Shown here in pieces: positions 1-12,151 of a DNA stretch of 64,000 bases. Origin of the DNA: Poecilobothrus nobilitatus (Eukaryota; Arthropoda; Insecta; Diptera; Dolichopodidae). The notes under the pieces were generated by a model, which had not been told where the DNA came from, ran no database searches, and saw only the letters and a program-made list of their open reading frames with translations. Position 1 is the stretch's first letter. Each line of letters begins with the position of its first letter. The position numbers were made by a program, and so were the translations under genes. Location: assembly GCA_947095535.1 (NCBI GenBank), contig OX352774.1, forward strand, positions 168,886,200 through 168,950,199. Reading direction: 5' to 3'.

Positions 1-814
1 TATGTTAGTCGTTTTTTTATTGTTCTCTCAAAGACTTTAGAAAATGAGCACAGCACTGAAATGCGCCTATAATTTAAAGGGTTCGTCTTATTACCACTTT
101 TATAAATTGGTGTGACGATAGCCTTTTTTAGACATTCTGGAAATTTGTAAGTTTCTAAACAATGATTTATAAATTTGACTAATATGGGTGCTAGTCTGTT
201 TGCGAATTTTTTAAGCCGTCGTGACCAGTTGCAGCAGATGTTTCCAAAGAATTGATTATATCATTAATTTCTTCCAAGTTGGTTGGACTTAGATTGAAAC
301 TAGAAGATATATTACGTTGGAATCTATTTAAATATTCATAGTCTATATTTCCGATAGGTATATTAAGGCTATCTACCACCGTTAAAAACATTTTATTCAT
401 AACGTCCGAAATATCTTGTGATTCACAGAATTCTATATTGTCGTGGTTAACAACTCTAATAAAAGTTTTGTTTGTTTTCGAATTAGTATTGGTCATTACT
501 GATTTATATACGGACCAAAGCTTTTTTGGATTCGCGGGATCCTTTAAAATTTGCTCAGAGTAGAACGATGATTTAGCATTTTTAATTAGTTTCTTGATTT
601 TATCTCTATAAGTTTTGTATAAATTTGCAATACGGTTACTTTCAGAATATTTTTTGTTGAATCTGAAATAAGAATCCCGCATTTTCATCATACTGATCAT
701 TTCATCCGTAATCCATAGGATATGGATTACGGATGAAAAGAATCCGTAAGTATGGAAGAATCCATCAATAGGATAGTTTGATCTATAATTTCGAGGGAAC
801 CTAATGTATCCCAA
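1..814 (-). pseudogene. Reverse transcriptase N-terminus plus linker, broken
   Basis: The open part (814-191) has the linker typical of insect LINE ORF2: WITDEMISMMKMRD, then a Lys-rich stretch with YRDKIKKLIKNAK, then LWSVYKSV. It ends at SAATGHDGL, the entry into the RT domain (family form: K-SPGxDGL). A frame change near 200-230 moves the RT to another frame, where LKKAIVTPIYKSGN and SKVFERTI (RT motifs 1-2) run to the window edge. The first ~30 residues of the open segment come from a scrambled stretch created by the palindrome at 701-737 and are probably not native. The catalytic core would lie beyond base 1. Confidence 0.75.
701..737. repeat. Perfect 17-bp inverted repeat, 3-bp loop
   Basis: TTCATCCGTAATCCATA (701-717) is followed after GGA by its exact reverse complement (721-737). 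The left arm is native LINE coding sequence (minus-strand WITDE). The right arm is an inverted copy that disrupts the frame, as in a snap-back template switch. Confidence 0.9.
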
Positions 815-1500
815 ATTTGGTAATAAGAAAGCCCGTCATAATTTTGAACAGTTTTCGATTCCTTAAAAATCTCTCTGATAGGTTTTAAATTAACACTGAC
901 AAACATCATCTGATGATCTGGCAGATGAGTATCTGCTAAATGAACTTGGCATTGAAAATTAACAATGTCAGTTATAAAGTGATCTATCACAGTACTGCAG
1001 ATAATTCCAATCCTTGTGGCAAATTCGGTAGTTCCCTTGTTACATATTACATAGCCATTGCTCAAGAGAGTATCATTTTAACTCCTAATATCTCCATTAT
1101 TTTCGTCTAAAAGATTTAAATTGAAGTCACCTAGTATGAACGATCGTTTATAAATAGTGGTTAATTTAATTTATCAACTTTATAGTTGAAATCATCAAAT
1201 TTAGTTGAATGAGACTTATAGCAAGCTAAAATATTGACATTGTGTTTCAATAATTTGACTACTAAGAAGCTCGATTAAAAATATTCTTCTTCAAACAATA
1301 ATGTACTGCTAATAGAGTTAACTACAAAAATTGCAACTCCACCATATCCATTTACTCTATTTAAATAGTATGCAGTAAATCCTGGCAAATTAAAAAATTT
1401 ATTCTCTTCTACTTTGAGCCAGATTTCAGAAAAAACAACAACGTGAAAGTCCCAGTCATATGCAGCTATTGAAAATTCGATATCATATAGCTTATTACGT
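727..1500 (-). pseudogene. LINE endonuclease domain, broken
   Basis: Minus-strand translation recovers an EEP-type endonuclease: NKLYDIEFSIA, then FSEIWLKVEE (catalytic Glu), LPGFTAYYLNRVNGYGGVAIFV (the conserved glycine-rich strand), and a C-terminal VIDHFITDI followed by LPDHQMMFVSVN, equivalent to the SDH motif with Pro in place of Ser. The D-x-N strand before 1080 is visible only as FNLNLLDEN. Several stops and frame changes separate the pieces. It would nick target DNA for target-primed reverse transcription. Confidence 0.75.
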
Positions 1501-1793
1501 CAACTATGAATATTAAAATAAATAATATTAAAGTTATTTTTACAACTCGTTATAATATTTTGCAACGACCCTGTACTATGCTTCACTTTCATTACATCAT
1601 CAATATTAACAGTTATTGAAATATTAACAGCTATTGAAAATTCGATATCATATAGCTTATTACGTAAACTATGAATATTAAAATAAATAATATTAAAGTT
1701 ATTTTTACAACTCGTTATAATATTTTGCAACGACCCTGTACTATGCTTCACTTTCATTACATCATCAATATTAACAGTAAACATTATGGTAAA
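1464..1793. repeat. 165-bp tandem duplication (2 copies) in the endonuclease N-terminus
   Basis: The block starting AGCTATTGAAAATTCG at 1464 recurs at 1629 with very few differences, a period of 165 bp (55 codons). Because it is a multiple of three, the minus-strand frame is kept and the predicted peptide repeats the segment IITSCKNNFNIIYFNIHS. Confidence 0.9.
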
Positions 1794-3379
1794 AATATAA
1801 AATACAAGAATTGCAAAGAAATTGAAGCGAATGAAATAGCATAATTATTGTTATTGATAAAGTGTTTAATATTTTTAATTTTTCTAAACACGTTTTGTAA
1901 AAAAACGAGAGAGAATGAAATAGCAATATTATTATTAATAAAGTTATTAATATTTTTAGTTCTATTATTCAACGTGTTCGGTAAACGCATATTTAAAGAA
2001 ACGCGAGTTATTAATGGAAAATAATATAAAAATAATATAAAATTCATTTTGATTATAAAAATTAAATCGCATCGGATTAATATGTAATCATCATCATTAT
2101 TATCATCATCATCATCATCATTATATAAATACGCCAGCAATGCTTTTTGGGTCCCTTTTCAGAGAAAACTACTGCAGCTATTTACATGGTTTATGCATCA
2201 TTAGAAAGAATGAGGGAAGGAAAAATTAAATATGTTTTTATATTTTCGATCGGGGTGGTAGTTTAGGAAATACAGCTTATCAAAATTTCTTGCCACATAT
2301 TTATTTTTAAATTGGATCTGATTGGTGGATTTAATTAATATATTTTAATTTTTCAAAAATTTTGTTTGGAGGTTTTGTATGAAATGGGTAGCACTTTAGT
2401 ACACTGATAAAAAAAATGTTTAATTAGAAATTATATTGTTATAATAATCTAAATTAATAATAGTTAAAATAAAATTATAATAAATAATTATATAGTTGAT
2501 TATATAATAAATAAATAAAATTTTAATAGTTAAATTTAGTTTAATTATCAGACATAATATATGAACACACATATGTAAGTAGTATATAAAGTATTAGGTT
2601 CCTAGATTCAATTTGCAATAAATTCCAATTTTTGTTTTTTTATTTGAATTTTTTGTTTTGTTTTACATAATTACGTAAATTAAAAGTTTCATAAGCTATT
2701 TATATAATACATACATAAATAAAATTTTTGCGGATTGTTTTAAATCAAAATTACGATGTACGAATTTAATTTTTTGTACCTATAGAAATAAACAGTGTCT
2801 ATTTTTTTTTTAATCACCAAATGCATATAAAGATTTTGATTTAGATATATATATATATATATATGACTGTATGTAAGTATGTATAATAAGAATAAAAAAA
2901 AAAAACTTTTATTCTACTTCTTTACTACCGCGAATCATCGAATGTATGTAACCACACATGGTTACATTACAACATGATTATATAACGTCACTCATAATAT
3001 AAATACATATAGGTACATACATATTATGTAAGAATGCGCTTTCGGCTTTAAACTTGAATTTCATGCTTAAACCAACAACATAAATTTTAAACATTTTTAT
3101 TAAATGTGAATGTACATATTATGTTTGAATGTACATATAAATAGAAATTTTTAAGGTAAAAAAAAATATGTAATTGTGTTAGTATAGTAGGATAATACAT
3201 GTACGTATATATGTATTTTGTGAAAACAGCAATAAAACAGCAATTTTAACGTACAGAAATAATATCAATATTATGAGAATTTTAACTTACAATTTTAGTA
3301 CTAAATTAATTAATATTTTATGTTAAAAAATTGAAGAGAATGAAAATATATATTAATATATGAATGTACATATATTTAA
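1794..3379. other. AT-rich DNA with no gene seen
   Basis: Contains an ATC/ATT microsatellite at about 2086-2122, an (AT)n run near 2845-2865 and scattered TACATA tracts. The weak minus-strand open frame over 1784-2140 is low complexity (an Asp/Asn run from the ATC repeat) and has no recognisable domain. Confidence 0.6.
2086..2122. repeat. ATC/ATT trinucleotide microsatellite
   Basis: Near-continuous TCA/TTA triplets, mostly ATC with ATT variants. Confidence 0.9.
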
Positions 3380-4630
3380 AACAAGGTAGAATGTAAACCA
3401 ACGGTTTTTAAAAGCGCACATTTCCAAAACTCAATACAAACTGTTTAGAAGTGTGACTTACACAAAAATTTGAAAATTTCATGTAATAAGAAAAAATGTG
3501 AAAATAGGACATTTTTGAAATTTTGAGGGGCCGTAAGTCCGAAATCCTATATAACTAAAAAGAGCCGTTAACACACGTAAAAATATATTATTGGACCTTT
3601 AATTTTCATGTCTTGCCGAAGAAAAATTTGTACAGGTGCCTAAGTTACAGGTGTCTAAAAATAGCAAATTTTCAATTTTTGAGGCGTAATAACTCTTAAA
3701 GAGGGGGTGCTACCAAAAAATTTTCTGAGAAAACTTATACTAATTCTAAAAGTTCTTTCTTGTCTCAAAATTTCAGGTTCCTATCTAAAGGGGTGCCGGA
3801 GTTATGAAAAAAAGAAATTTCATGCAAAATGTGGTTTTCACATAACGGTAAATTTAAATCGTAAATTACAAAATATTACATAATTTTGATATTGTTTTAT
3901 ATAGATAATAAAATTTTCGATCTTCTGGCGGTTTTAGATTGCAAAACTATTACGCAGAGCCTGAGATATATACATCTGAAAATGGGACTTTTTCGCAATT
4001 TTGAAGAGCTGCAACTTTGGAACCCTTTACAACTAAAATAAACCTTTAACACACGTAAAAATATATTATTGTAGCTTTAAGTTTTATATCTTGCAGAAGT
4101 AAAATGTGAACAGGTTCCTAAGTTACAGGTGTTTAAAAATAGCAAATTTTCAATTTTTAAGCCCTAATAGCTCATAAACAGGGGGTGGCCCGAAAAAATT
4201 TTCTGTGCAAACTTATACTAATTCTAAAAGTTCTTTCTTGCCTCAAAATTTCAAGCTTCTATCTAGAAGCGTGCCGGAGTTATGAAAGTAGAAAAATCAT
4301 GCAAAATTTGGTTTTCACATAACAGTAAATTTAAATACTAAATTTAAAGAAATTGTATAATTTTGATATTAATTTACAAAGATAAAAGAAATACCTGTCG
4401 AATGACGTTTTCAGATTGAAAAAATCTTAAGTAGAACATAAGATATATGCATTTAAAAATAGGGCTTTTTCAAAGTTTGAGGGGCTGTAGCTCCGTAATG
4501 GGAGGGGCTACATGAAAAAGTTGTTCCACAAAATTATTTTTTTTATAAGACCTACCTATGGTTGAAATTTTTTTTCTCTATCTTTAACGGTGTAGAAGTT
4601 TTGTAAACAGACGGAGGGACAGAGTGAAAC
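3380..4630 (+). repeat. Family C interspersed repeat, copy C1, with 478-bp internal units
   Basis: Begins at AACAAGGTAGAATGTAAACC, the terminus also found at both ends of the 61.0-62.1 kb element. The interior is an imperfect tandem dimer: the block starting ACACGTAAAAATATATTATT at 3573 recurs at 4051 (period 478). Each unit has a CCTAAGTTACAGGTGT block, a GGGGGTG block, a GTGCCGGAGTTATGAAA block and a CACATAACGGTAAATTTAAA block. It ends near CAGACGGAGGGACAGAG. No coding potential. Several blocks (AGGGGCTGTAGCTCCGTAA and others) are shared with family A. Confidence 0.75.
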
Positions 4631-6119
4631 TAATAAGCACATTTTGTATATTGTATTATGGTCAGTGTCAGTCCAGTGGTGAACTGTTTTTAAATTGTTC
4701 AACAGCTTCTCTTATTTGAAAGATTTCGAATTTAAAATATCAAAGAATGTGATTTTTCATTTTATGTTATTATTACAATTTAATAAATATCGTAAAATCG
4801 ATTTCTTTTTGACTGGATGGAGTGTGAATTTTAAAAATGTTAAAGAATAAGTAAATATATGTGTTACTGTATTTACTGAATAATAGATAAATTTTTGCTA
4901 TGTATGGGGTCCACATTTGAGAGTTTTAGAATTGAAACATTTTTAAAATAATATGTCTTATATTAAATGCAAAATTTTATCAGTTTCAGTTAAGAACTAA
5001 TATGTGAATGCCTATATATTATAATAATAAATTTTTGAGTTTATTTTATAATAAATTTATTTATAAGAATTAATAATACATATATAAATATGAATTCACA
5101 AAATTTGAATATGGTTTTTTTTTTATTGCATTAAAAAAACCATATTAAAATTTTGTGAAATATTTATGTTTTTTTACGTACTGGAACTCTCTGGCTTTTT
5201 TTGCGCTATCTTACTGTGCAAATAAAAGACTGGGCCGTAAGTTGTCGAAATGAAGATTTTAAAATAATATGTAATTAAAAAAAGTACCTAATTGTAATTA
5301 TAAAATTTTTTATATGTTTTATATATGATGTATACCTGGCATAATATGTAGTCCAATTTTAAGGATTTGTTTTTAATAATTTAAAAGTTCTTTACAGTTT
5401 ACTTTTTTTTATAATTTTCTTTAAAGTACTTATTTAGTTTTTGGTAATAATAATTTGTGGTTTGCTAAAGTGGTAGTCCGGCTGTAACACCCAATCTATT
5501 CACGAAGCAGAACGAATACTCGCTACCACATCACGAACTCAGACAACAACTTTCGGCTTTCAAAAACGGACAACATGTACATTATGTAGCTGTATTTTAA
5601 TCTAGATTTGCTTGATTTTCGAGCAGCGGGCAAATACTAGTAATAATAAAAAAGCAAATAAATAATAATAATTAAATCATATCGAGCTAACGAATAATAA
5701 TAATATAAATAATTTAAAAAATTAAGGGTTTTTATAAAAAAATAAGTTTCCATATATGAAACTGGTGAGTATTTAGTCTAAGAAAGAATATTTTGTTTTT
5801 CTTTTATAAAAAATAAACTAAAAGATAAATTAAAAAATAAATGTAAACAATAAATATAATAATTAAAGCTGTGTAAAATATAATATCCACAAAACCTTTG
5901 CTGCCCAACATTCAACATATTTGTTCTCAACATTTTGCTGTTAAATTGAAAGTTCAATTCACAATAGTTTCGTTCAAAAAAAAATGTAAAGAATGCAAAA
6001 AATGTTACGAGAAAGTATTGTGAAATGAACTTTTTTGAAATATTTTTCTTGTTTGTATTAAGAATGCAAACCTTAACAATAAAATTATGAAATCTACAAT
6101 TTATGTAATGTTTACGGTA
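4631..6119. other. AT-rich spacer with no gene seen
   Basis: Holds a hairpin at 5097-5158 and a slightly GC-richer stretch near 5465-5590 that I could not assign. No supported coding region. Confidence 0.5.
5097..5158. repeat. Imperfect inverted repeat with ~25-bp arms
   Basis: TCACAAAATTTGAATATGG plus a T-run on the left pairs with an A-run plus CCATATTAAAATTTTGTGA on the right, around a ~10-base loop. Possibly a tiny foldback relic. Confidence 0.75.
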
Positions 6120-7149
6120 TGATAATGCAACGGTTATGTTGTTTATTTATTTAAATTTTTTTGTACTACGCATTATATCCTCAACAATTTCAAATTATAG
6201 AGTAAAACAAAATGCAAAAAATTCGTTAAAGAAATTTGTTAGAAAATTTGAAAAAATCAAGTAACACTTTCGTCAATTATAAAATAACCCTATATTATTA
6301 AAAAAAGTTGTTAACCGAAATAAGAGTATAAGAAGCTTTAATTTTTATGTATTATTTCAAACAAAATGTTCACAGGTGTTCAAGTCACAGGTGTTTAAAA
6401 ATATGAAATTTAAAGTTTTTGACCCCTTACAGCTCCTAAACGGGGGGTGATACAAAAAAATTTCTGAAATGACTCATACTTATTTTCAAAGATCTAACTT
6501 CTGTCAAAATTTCAAGTTTCCAACTTAAGCCGTTTAGAAGATAGAAGGGTTAAAGGATTTTGCAATAATTCAGTTTTGTATAACGGTAAATTAAGACACC
6601 GTATATCACAAGAATATATTCATTATATTCATGTTTGTAAAGCTCATAATAGCACCTATCGTTTGGAATTTTCAGATTGAAGATATACCTTATAGAGCTT
6701 GTGTTATAACAATTTAAATATAGAGACTGTTGGGGGCTTTGGGGGGCTGTAGCTCCTTAACGGGTGGGACTACAGAAAAATTAATATTAACATAAAATTA
6801 ATATTTTTATGATATCTATCAGCAGTTAAAATTTCATGGCTCTATTTCAAAAAAATTGTGAAAATCTAAAAGTTAGTTGTTTGGGAGCTACCCGAAGTTT
6901 TGCTCGGAACTCAACCAAAAAAAATTGGGAACCTTCAAATTGCTCCCAGAATATTTTGTGTAAATTTCAAGATCCTAGCTTTCTTAGTTTTTGAGTTAGC
7001 GTGCTGACGGACGGATGGACATGGCTTAATCGATCAGAATTTGATTCTGATCCGATCCATACCTTTGAAGGTATATCTAGCTCGCTTATTTCGAGGTGTT
7101 ACAAACGGAGGAGTAATTTTATTATACCCGATACTAGTCGTACGGGTAT
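6120..7149 (+). mobile_element. Family A element, copy A1, truncated at the AACGAGG end
   Basis: Colinear with the right two thirds of the most complete copy at 58.2-59.8 kb: AACGGTTATGTTGTTTAT, then the ACAGGTGTTCAAGTCACAGG block, CTAAACGGGGGGTGATAC, GGACGGATGGAC (the GTCCGTCC block in reverse) and the terminal hairpin ending CGTACGGGTAT at 7149. No open frame of note. A short plus-strand open frame at 7001-7279 spans the terminus and is not a gene. Confidence 0.75.
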
Positions 7150-7229
7150 AAAAAGAATTAACTTAATTGAAAGTGTTTTTAATATAATTAATGTCATTAA
7201 AGGAAGAAATTGCATAAATCTTACTTTTC

Positions 7230-7730
7230 TCATTTTCGGAAATAAAAATTTTATTATTTTTATTATTAAATTAAATTGAATTGTAAACCAGTAAAAATCA
7301 AGTACATACATACATATGTACATAGGCATGTATTTTTGAAATTTTTTTAAGAATAAAATTTAAGCGTAGATTTTTAAAATTTATAGGTAATAAATGTACA
7401 ACATAATTTTCATGCAATTCACAAAATTATTTGTTGAAGTTTAATAATTAATATTATGATACATACATATTATGTATATTATTTATGCATCACAAATTCA
7501 ATAATATTGCACTTTTTTTATTCAAATTAAATATTTTTTTTCTTAAAAATTTGTTAAGAATTAGAAATCTGATTGTGGAAAATAAAAGTATTCGAAAATA
7601 ACCGTTCAATAAGAGGTCCATTTATGTATTAATTAAAATATGTGACAAAGTTCAAATCATACTAGAAAATATTTCGCCAGTCCTTAAATTTTATTTTTAA
7701 TAAAATTTCAAACGTACTTGTTATTTTTTG
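7230..7730 (+). repeat. Segment F, copy F1
   Basis: About 0.5 kb, from near AAATTGAATTGTAAACCAGTA to the ATTTCGCCAGTCCTTAAA block, repeated in the same orientation at 32.03-32.51 kb and 38.79-39.24 kb. Internally it has a (TACA)n tract and CAAAATTATTTGTTGAAGTT. Non-coding. Confidence 0.75.
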
Positions 7731-8065
7731 TTTTTGTTTTATTGCTATTAGTTACAATGCTATTAGAATTATCTGAGTCGGTTAAAGTATTATCAGAATT
7801 AATCTTTTGGTTTTTTTTAAATAATTCATTAAAGTTTGATTTTATTGACTCTCTTAATTCATTTTCATCACTATTGTTTTTTATATCGGATGGCATGATT
7901 GCAATCTTTTTATAAAAGTAATCAATGATTTTTTTTTAATAAACACGTGCTTTTAAAGTTTTTATATATACATATATATGAATATATGTATCTTTTTTTT
8001 TTTAGGAAATTTTACAAGGACCGACTTCGTCCTCTTTGCTTTGGAGAAAAAATTGAAATCTTACA

Positions 8066-8527
8066 AATAATGATCAAGTTTTATGGCAACAACTTCTGTA
8101 AAATTTGGTTGTGGTGGGACGAGTGGTTCCTGTAGCTGCCATACAACATCTCTGATTAAATGAAAATAACTCAGTGTCTATTGAAGCTAGGTATCTGAAA
8201 TTTTGTGAAGAGGTGTCGAGTTACATGTCAACAATTTTTGTAAAATTTTCAGCCGGTTCAGGCTTCTTGCACCTCTTAAAACTTAATGAAGCTAGGAGTC
8301 TGCGATCTTGCAAATGAAGATCAAGTTTTATGGCAATAACTTCTGTAAAATTTATATTTTCATACAACTCCACAATTTACATAAATATATATCGGTTGTT
8401 ATAACGTCGGTACTAGAACATCTGGAATTGTTTAAAAGATGAGTTAAAGTTATATAGAAACAGGGTATTTCGTTCATATGGGTATCCCAGAGTTGACATA
8501 GTCTACTCTACTGCACTCTTCCTCGTT
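8066..8527 (-). mobile_element. Family B element, copy B1, truncated
   Basis: Carries the B-core blocks TTTTATGGCAACAACTTCTG, GGTTGTGGTGG, AGCTGCCATACAACAT and AACTCAGTGTCTATTGAAGC. It ends in GGGTATCCCAGAGTTGACA...CACTCTTCCTCGTT, the AACGAGG terminus read on this strand. The GTCCGTCC/hairpin end is missing. Non-coding. Confidence 0.75.
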
Positions 8528-8899
8528 TTTTTTCAAAATCAAATTTAAAGTAAACTCTACGGATGATCGATCGATACTGCCTTTGTTTGGTATAAATTTA
8601 TTTATTTTATTTTTTACTGAGGCCATTTTGGGCTTATCAGTAGAATTTACAGTTTATTGTATTATATTTACATTTATTATATTATATTGTATTATGTTAT
8701 ATTATATTATATTATATGTATCTATTATCTTAAGTTAATTTTTTCTTTTATATTTACATTATTTTTGATTAATTCATTAATTTTGTTAGGATACATTAAG
8801 TTTGTTGTTTTATTTTTATAATTAAATTTTAGGTTTATTCACATTTATTACAGTAGGTTCATTTACTTTAGTTCCAATATTTTACTTAATAAGACATTA

Positions 8900-10160
8900 A
8901 CACAGCAATTATGACTTTTCAGTTTATACAGGATTGAAAGCTAAAAAGCTTTTAGGTAAAAACTGAATATTGTAAAATTTTAAATATTCTACAAATTTTA
9001 TGGATTTTGTTTGCATTTTCTATGTTGTGACTAAGTCATTTTTCAGATCTATCGAATTACTCTGAGCAAAATTTTTTGTAATGTAGTAATTGTAATTGCA
9101 AATTCATGGAACATATGTTTGACTGTTAGTTGACTCTGGCAATAGGGGCATGTTGGCGAGTTACTATTTTCAAATATATCTTATTTAGTTAAAATAGTGT
9201 GTCTTAAAGTGATTCTAAAAATCATTTTTTCTAGGACTCTTTTGTTACCCACACTATAAGTGGCAGGTACAACTTGAGGCCAATAATATTTTAAGAAGCT
9301 GTTGGAGGTATTTCAGTTTCCTGCGAAGTAACAACTTTGATTCTAATTCATTGGTCTTATTTTTAAAAATAATGTTAGTTGGAGAGTAGATGTAGATTGT
9401 ATGGCTCGTTTTGCTTCTTCGTCGGCTTTTTCATTTCCAGCTATACCGTAGTGACTTGGTACCCATATTAATTTGATATATTATCTAGAGTTCGCCAATG
9501 CATTCCTGATAAATCTGACAAAGGGTTGTTTATTATTAAGGTTTTTATTGCATTCAAAGCACTCAAGCTGTCAGAAAAGATTATTATGGATTTTTGAGGG
9601 CAGCCAATTGAGAATAATAGCTTTTCGTGGATAGCTACTATTTCAGCATTGTAAATTTGAAAGCTATTCGGCTTGTTTTTTGTTTTTTTTAAATTAAATT
9701 ACTCTCATCCACTACGGCTAGTGCAAAACCCTCCGTTGTTTTACTTACATCAGTGTAGATTTTATAAGCTGTTGTGTATGTTAGGATTAAATTTGTAATG
9801 TATTTTTTGTGATTAAATAACCAAGGTGGAGTATGTTCACTAGTATTTAAAGCTTGGTCGAAGTGGATCCCTAAACTTGTGTTTGTGTTCGTGGTTTTGA
9901 CTAATGATGGCATAGTTGGTGCTATAATTTGTTCATTTATCAAGGCATTAACAAGCCTATTTAGACGTTGTGATCTATCACTGTATTGTTTATGCAGATT
10001 TCTCGTAGCTACCATGTCACGTCTCTCCTTCAAAAACCCGACTTAACGCTCCTAAAACGAGTTTAGCACCTTGGTGTAATTGCGCTTGAATTTTTCCTAT
10101 CTGTTTTGATACAAAAGACGTAAATGCAGACTGCATAGTCAATTTGACCAATAAGCAACG
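8900..10160 (-). pseudogene. RNase H and C-terminal region of I-like LINE
   Basis: The open piece 10033-9689 carries a connector (NLHKQYSDRSQRLNRLVNAL, PPWLF) and ends with KIYTDVSKTTEGFALAVVDE, the first RNase H strand with catalytic Asp. After a frame break come YNAEIVAIHEKL (Glu motif), IIFSDSLSALNAI (Asp motif) and IWVPSHYGIAGNEKADEEA (His/Asp motif), then a C-terminal CPYCQSQLTVKHMFHE-like zinc motif. The domain would degrade the RNA strand during element cDNA synthesis. Stops and frameshifts make it non-functional. Confidence 0.75.
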
Positions 10161-11200
10161 CTTTAGCTATTTGTAGGGCTCTTTTAGTTTCAGGTGTCCG
10201 TTTTGTTTCGAAAAATAAGCTTAAGAAGATTGCTTGTATTTTTTAATTTTTTCAGAAGTTTATTCACATGTGGATCGTATTTAAACTTATTAGTGAAGCT
10301 AAGTTCCAGTATTGAAATATCCTTTACTAGTTTTATGTCACTATTGCAATATGAGTAATGTTCTGCTACACATCTTATTTTTCTGTATATGTATATTAAT
10401 TGCTTCCATTTTGCTGATAGGGAAGTTAACCCGATCTGAATCCGCCCACATCTTTAGTTTATTAAGCCCTAGTTAATGAATATTATTATGTTCGCTTTTT
10501 CTGTCTACGCTATATACAAGTATATTGCCTGCGTATATTAGATATCTTAAACCATTTATCCCTTTCACAGCTGCTTTCAAAGAAGATATGAAGGTATTAA
10601 ATTGATGTACTGATAGGAGTGAACCTTGGGGAATACCATTATAAAGGTTTTTTACACTAGAAATTGTAACATTAAGTTTTACTAAAATTTTCCTATTTGT
10701 CAGAAAACTCTGAATAGTTTTAATAAATTTTAAACCTAATTTCCACTCTACAAGCTGCTCTAATATTTTATGTCACGCTATTTTATCAAAGGCTTTCTCA
10801 ATATCGATGGAAATAATTGTACCATGCTCTTTATTGTTCAATGTCATAAAGAAATCGAATTCCAGGGTTTGCGGCAGTGTGGTAGTACTCCTATTTGGCC
10901 TAAAACCGTGTATGACTTTAAAACCGCGGAGAGTTTTTTCTCTAAAAACTAGCTTAATCTGTTCCCTAATATTATTTCTAGAATCTTAGACATTGTAGCA
11001 AGCAACGGTATAAGTCTATAGTTCGAACGATCGTTTGGGTTTTTACGTCCTTTAGGAATAGGTGACCTCAGCAGTTTTCCGAGCTTTTGAACTGAAGTAT
11101 GTTATAAGTATTAACATGAACTGAGTATGTTATAGAGATCTACAAGTCGTTTTTTGAAGTTTAATGTTGTACTACTAAGCATACAATAAGAATAAGTCCG
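10160..11200 (-). pseudogene. Reverse transcriptase of I-like LINE, catalytic motif lost
   Basis: Minus-strand fragments include AFDKIA (motif A region), LVEWKLGLKFIKTIQSF, then YNGIPQGSLLS (motif B) and LRYLIYAGNILVYS at the motif C position. The catalytic pair of Asp residues in YxDD is replaced by Gly-Asn (bases 10524-10535). Stops occur, including one just after AFDKIA. Small plus-strand open frames in this interval (10770-10989) are antisense shadows. Confidence 0.75.
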
Positions 11201-11900
11201 TCTAGGCCAGAAGTTGTTCCTTTGAATTTTGACTAGCGAAATGATCGAATAGCGAAATGATCATTCCCTTTAGAGATTGGCTCAGTTTGCCACTGAAATT
11301 TGTAGGCTAATTCAGGAGAACATATTGTTAAGTCAATGCAGGTCAGAGTACTATGTGTCCTAAATATGGTTGGAGAGCCATCGGTCAAAAGAATTAACTC
11401 GTCATTTGCTTCGAGCCATTACTCTACTATTCTTCCTTTACTATTTGATACTCGGTCTCCCCACATGCAATTTCTTGCATTGAAATCGCCAAGAAAATTT
11501 TTGAATTGGCAGGACTAAGGCTTCCAAGTCTTCTATTCTATATTCTTTTGAATGTTCCAAATACAAATTTAGAATAGTGATTGGAATAGAATATTTTGGA
11601 AAGTTAATCTTTATAACACTCGCTTGAATGGTCGTATTTAACTGAATCACTTTATAACTAAGACCTTTATTTATCAAAAAACCTAAAGTCCCTGATGATG
11701 AAAAATTGTCAAAATGACAATTGTAGTTAAGCAATTCACTTGGAGCTAAGTTTTTTTTAATATGAGTTTCTTGCAGAGCTATTAAAAGGGGTTTGTGTTT
11801 TTTAATTAATAATTCTAAAAAGCCTTTATTGGTGTAGTAGCTCTGTATGTTCCATTGAATTAAGTTACTTTTTTTGTAGCGGTTGGTTGTATTAATAATT
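11200..11900 (-). pseudogene. Endonuclease domain of I-like LINE
   Basis: Begins with NLIQWNIQSYYTNKGFLELL (catalytic Asn strand), then LIALQETHIKKN (catalytic Glu), the open piece 11734-11441, and in other frames FNARNCMWGD (the GDFN-type motif) and STLTCIDLTICS (late Asp motif). This is the usual EEP-endonuclease order of I and jockey elements. Broken by frameshifts. Confidence 0.75.
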
Positions 11901-12151
11901 TAGTAATGGTTTTTAATTTATTAATATTTTTAAGTTCCTGATATGAATTTAATTTAATTTAATTTATAAGAACTAATTATAAATATTAAATTTAGTTTGT
12001 AACTAATAATAAGAATTTAATTGAATATAATTTAACTTGTACCTAACTGAATATTATTTTTAATTGATTAATTTGTTATTATTCTATTGTAATAGGAATG
12101 CTGTCAGAGCTGTAAAAACTGTTATTATTACAACTGTTATTATTTATTTTA

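Larger units (their letters stand above)
1..1793 (-). mobile_element. Degenerate non-LTR retrotransposon (jockey/CR1-like), cut by window edge
   Basis: Reading the minus strand from 1793 to 1 gives, in order, an apurinic-like endonuclease, a basic linker and the start of a reverse transcriptase, which is the ORF2 order of jockey/CR1-type LINEs. The RT is still open at base 1 (it includes VTPIYKSGN and a VFERTI motif), so the element continues outside the window. At least two frame changes, a 165-bp internal duplication and a 17-bp snapback palindrome show that it is dead. No 5' UTR, ORF1 or TSD is visible. Clade is uncertain. Confidence 0.8.

Noticed and set aside
1784..2140. 118-codon minus-strand frame with an Asp/Asn run
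   Set aside because: The run is produced by the ATC microsatellite; the rest is low complexity.
7001..7279. 92-codon plus-strand open frame
   Set aside because: It spans the GGACGG block and hairpin of family A copy A1 and runs into unrelated DNA; no domain.
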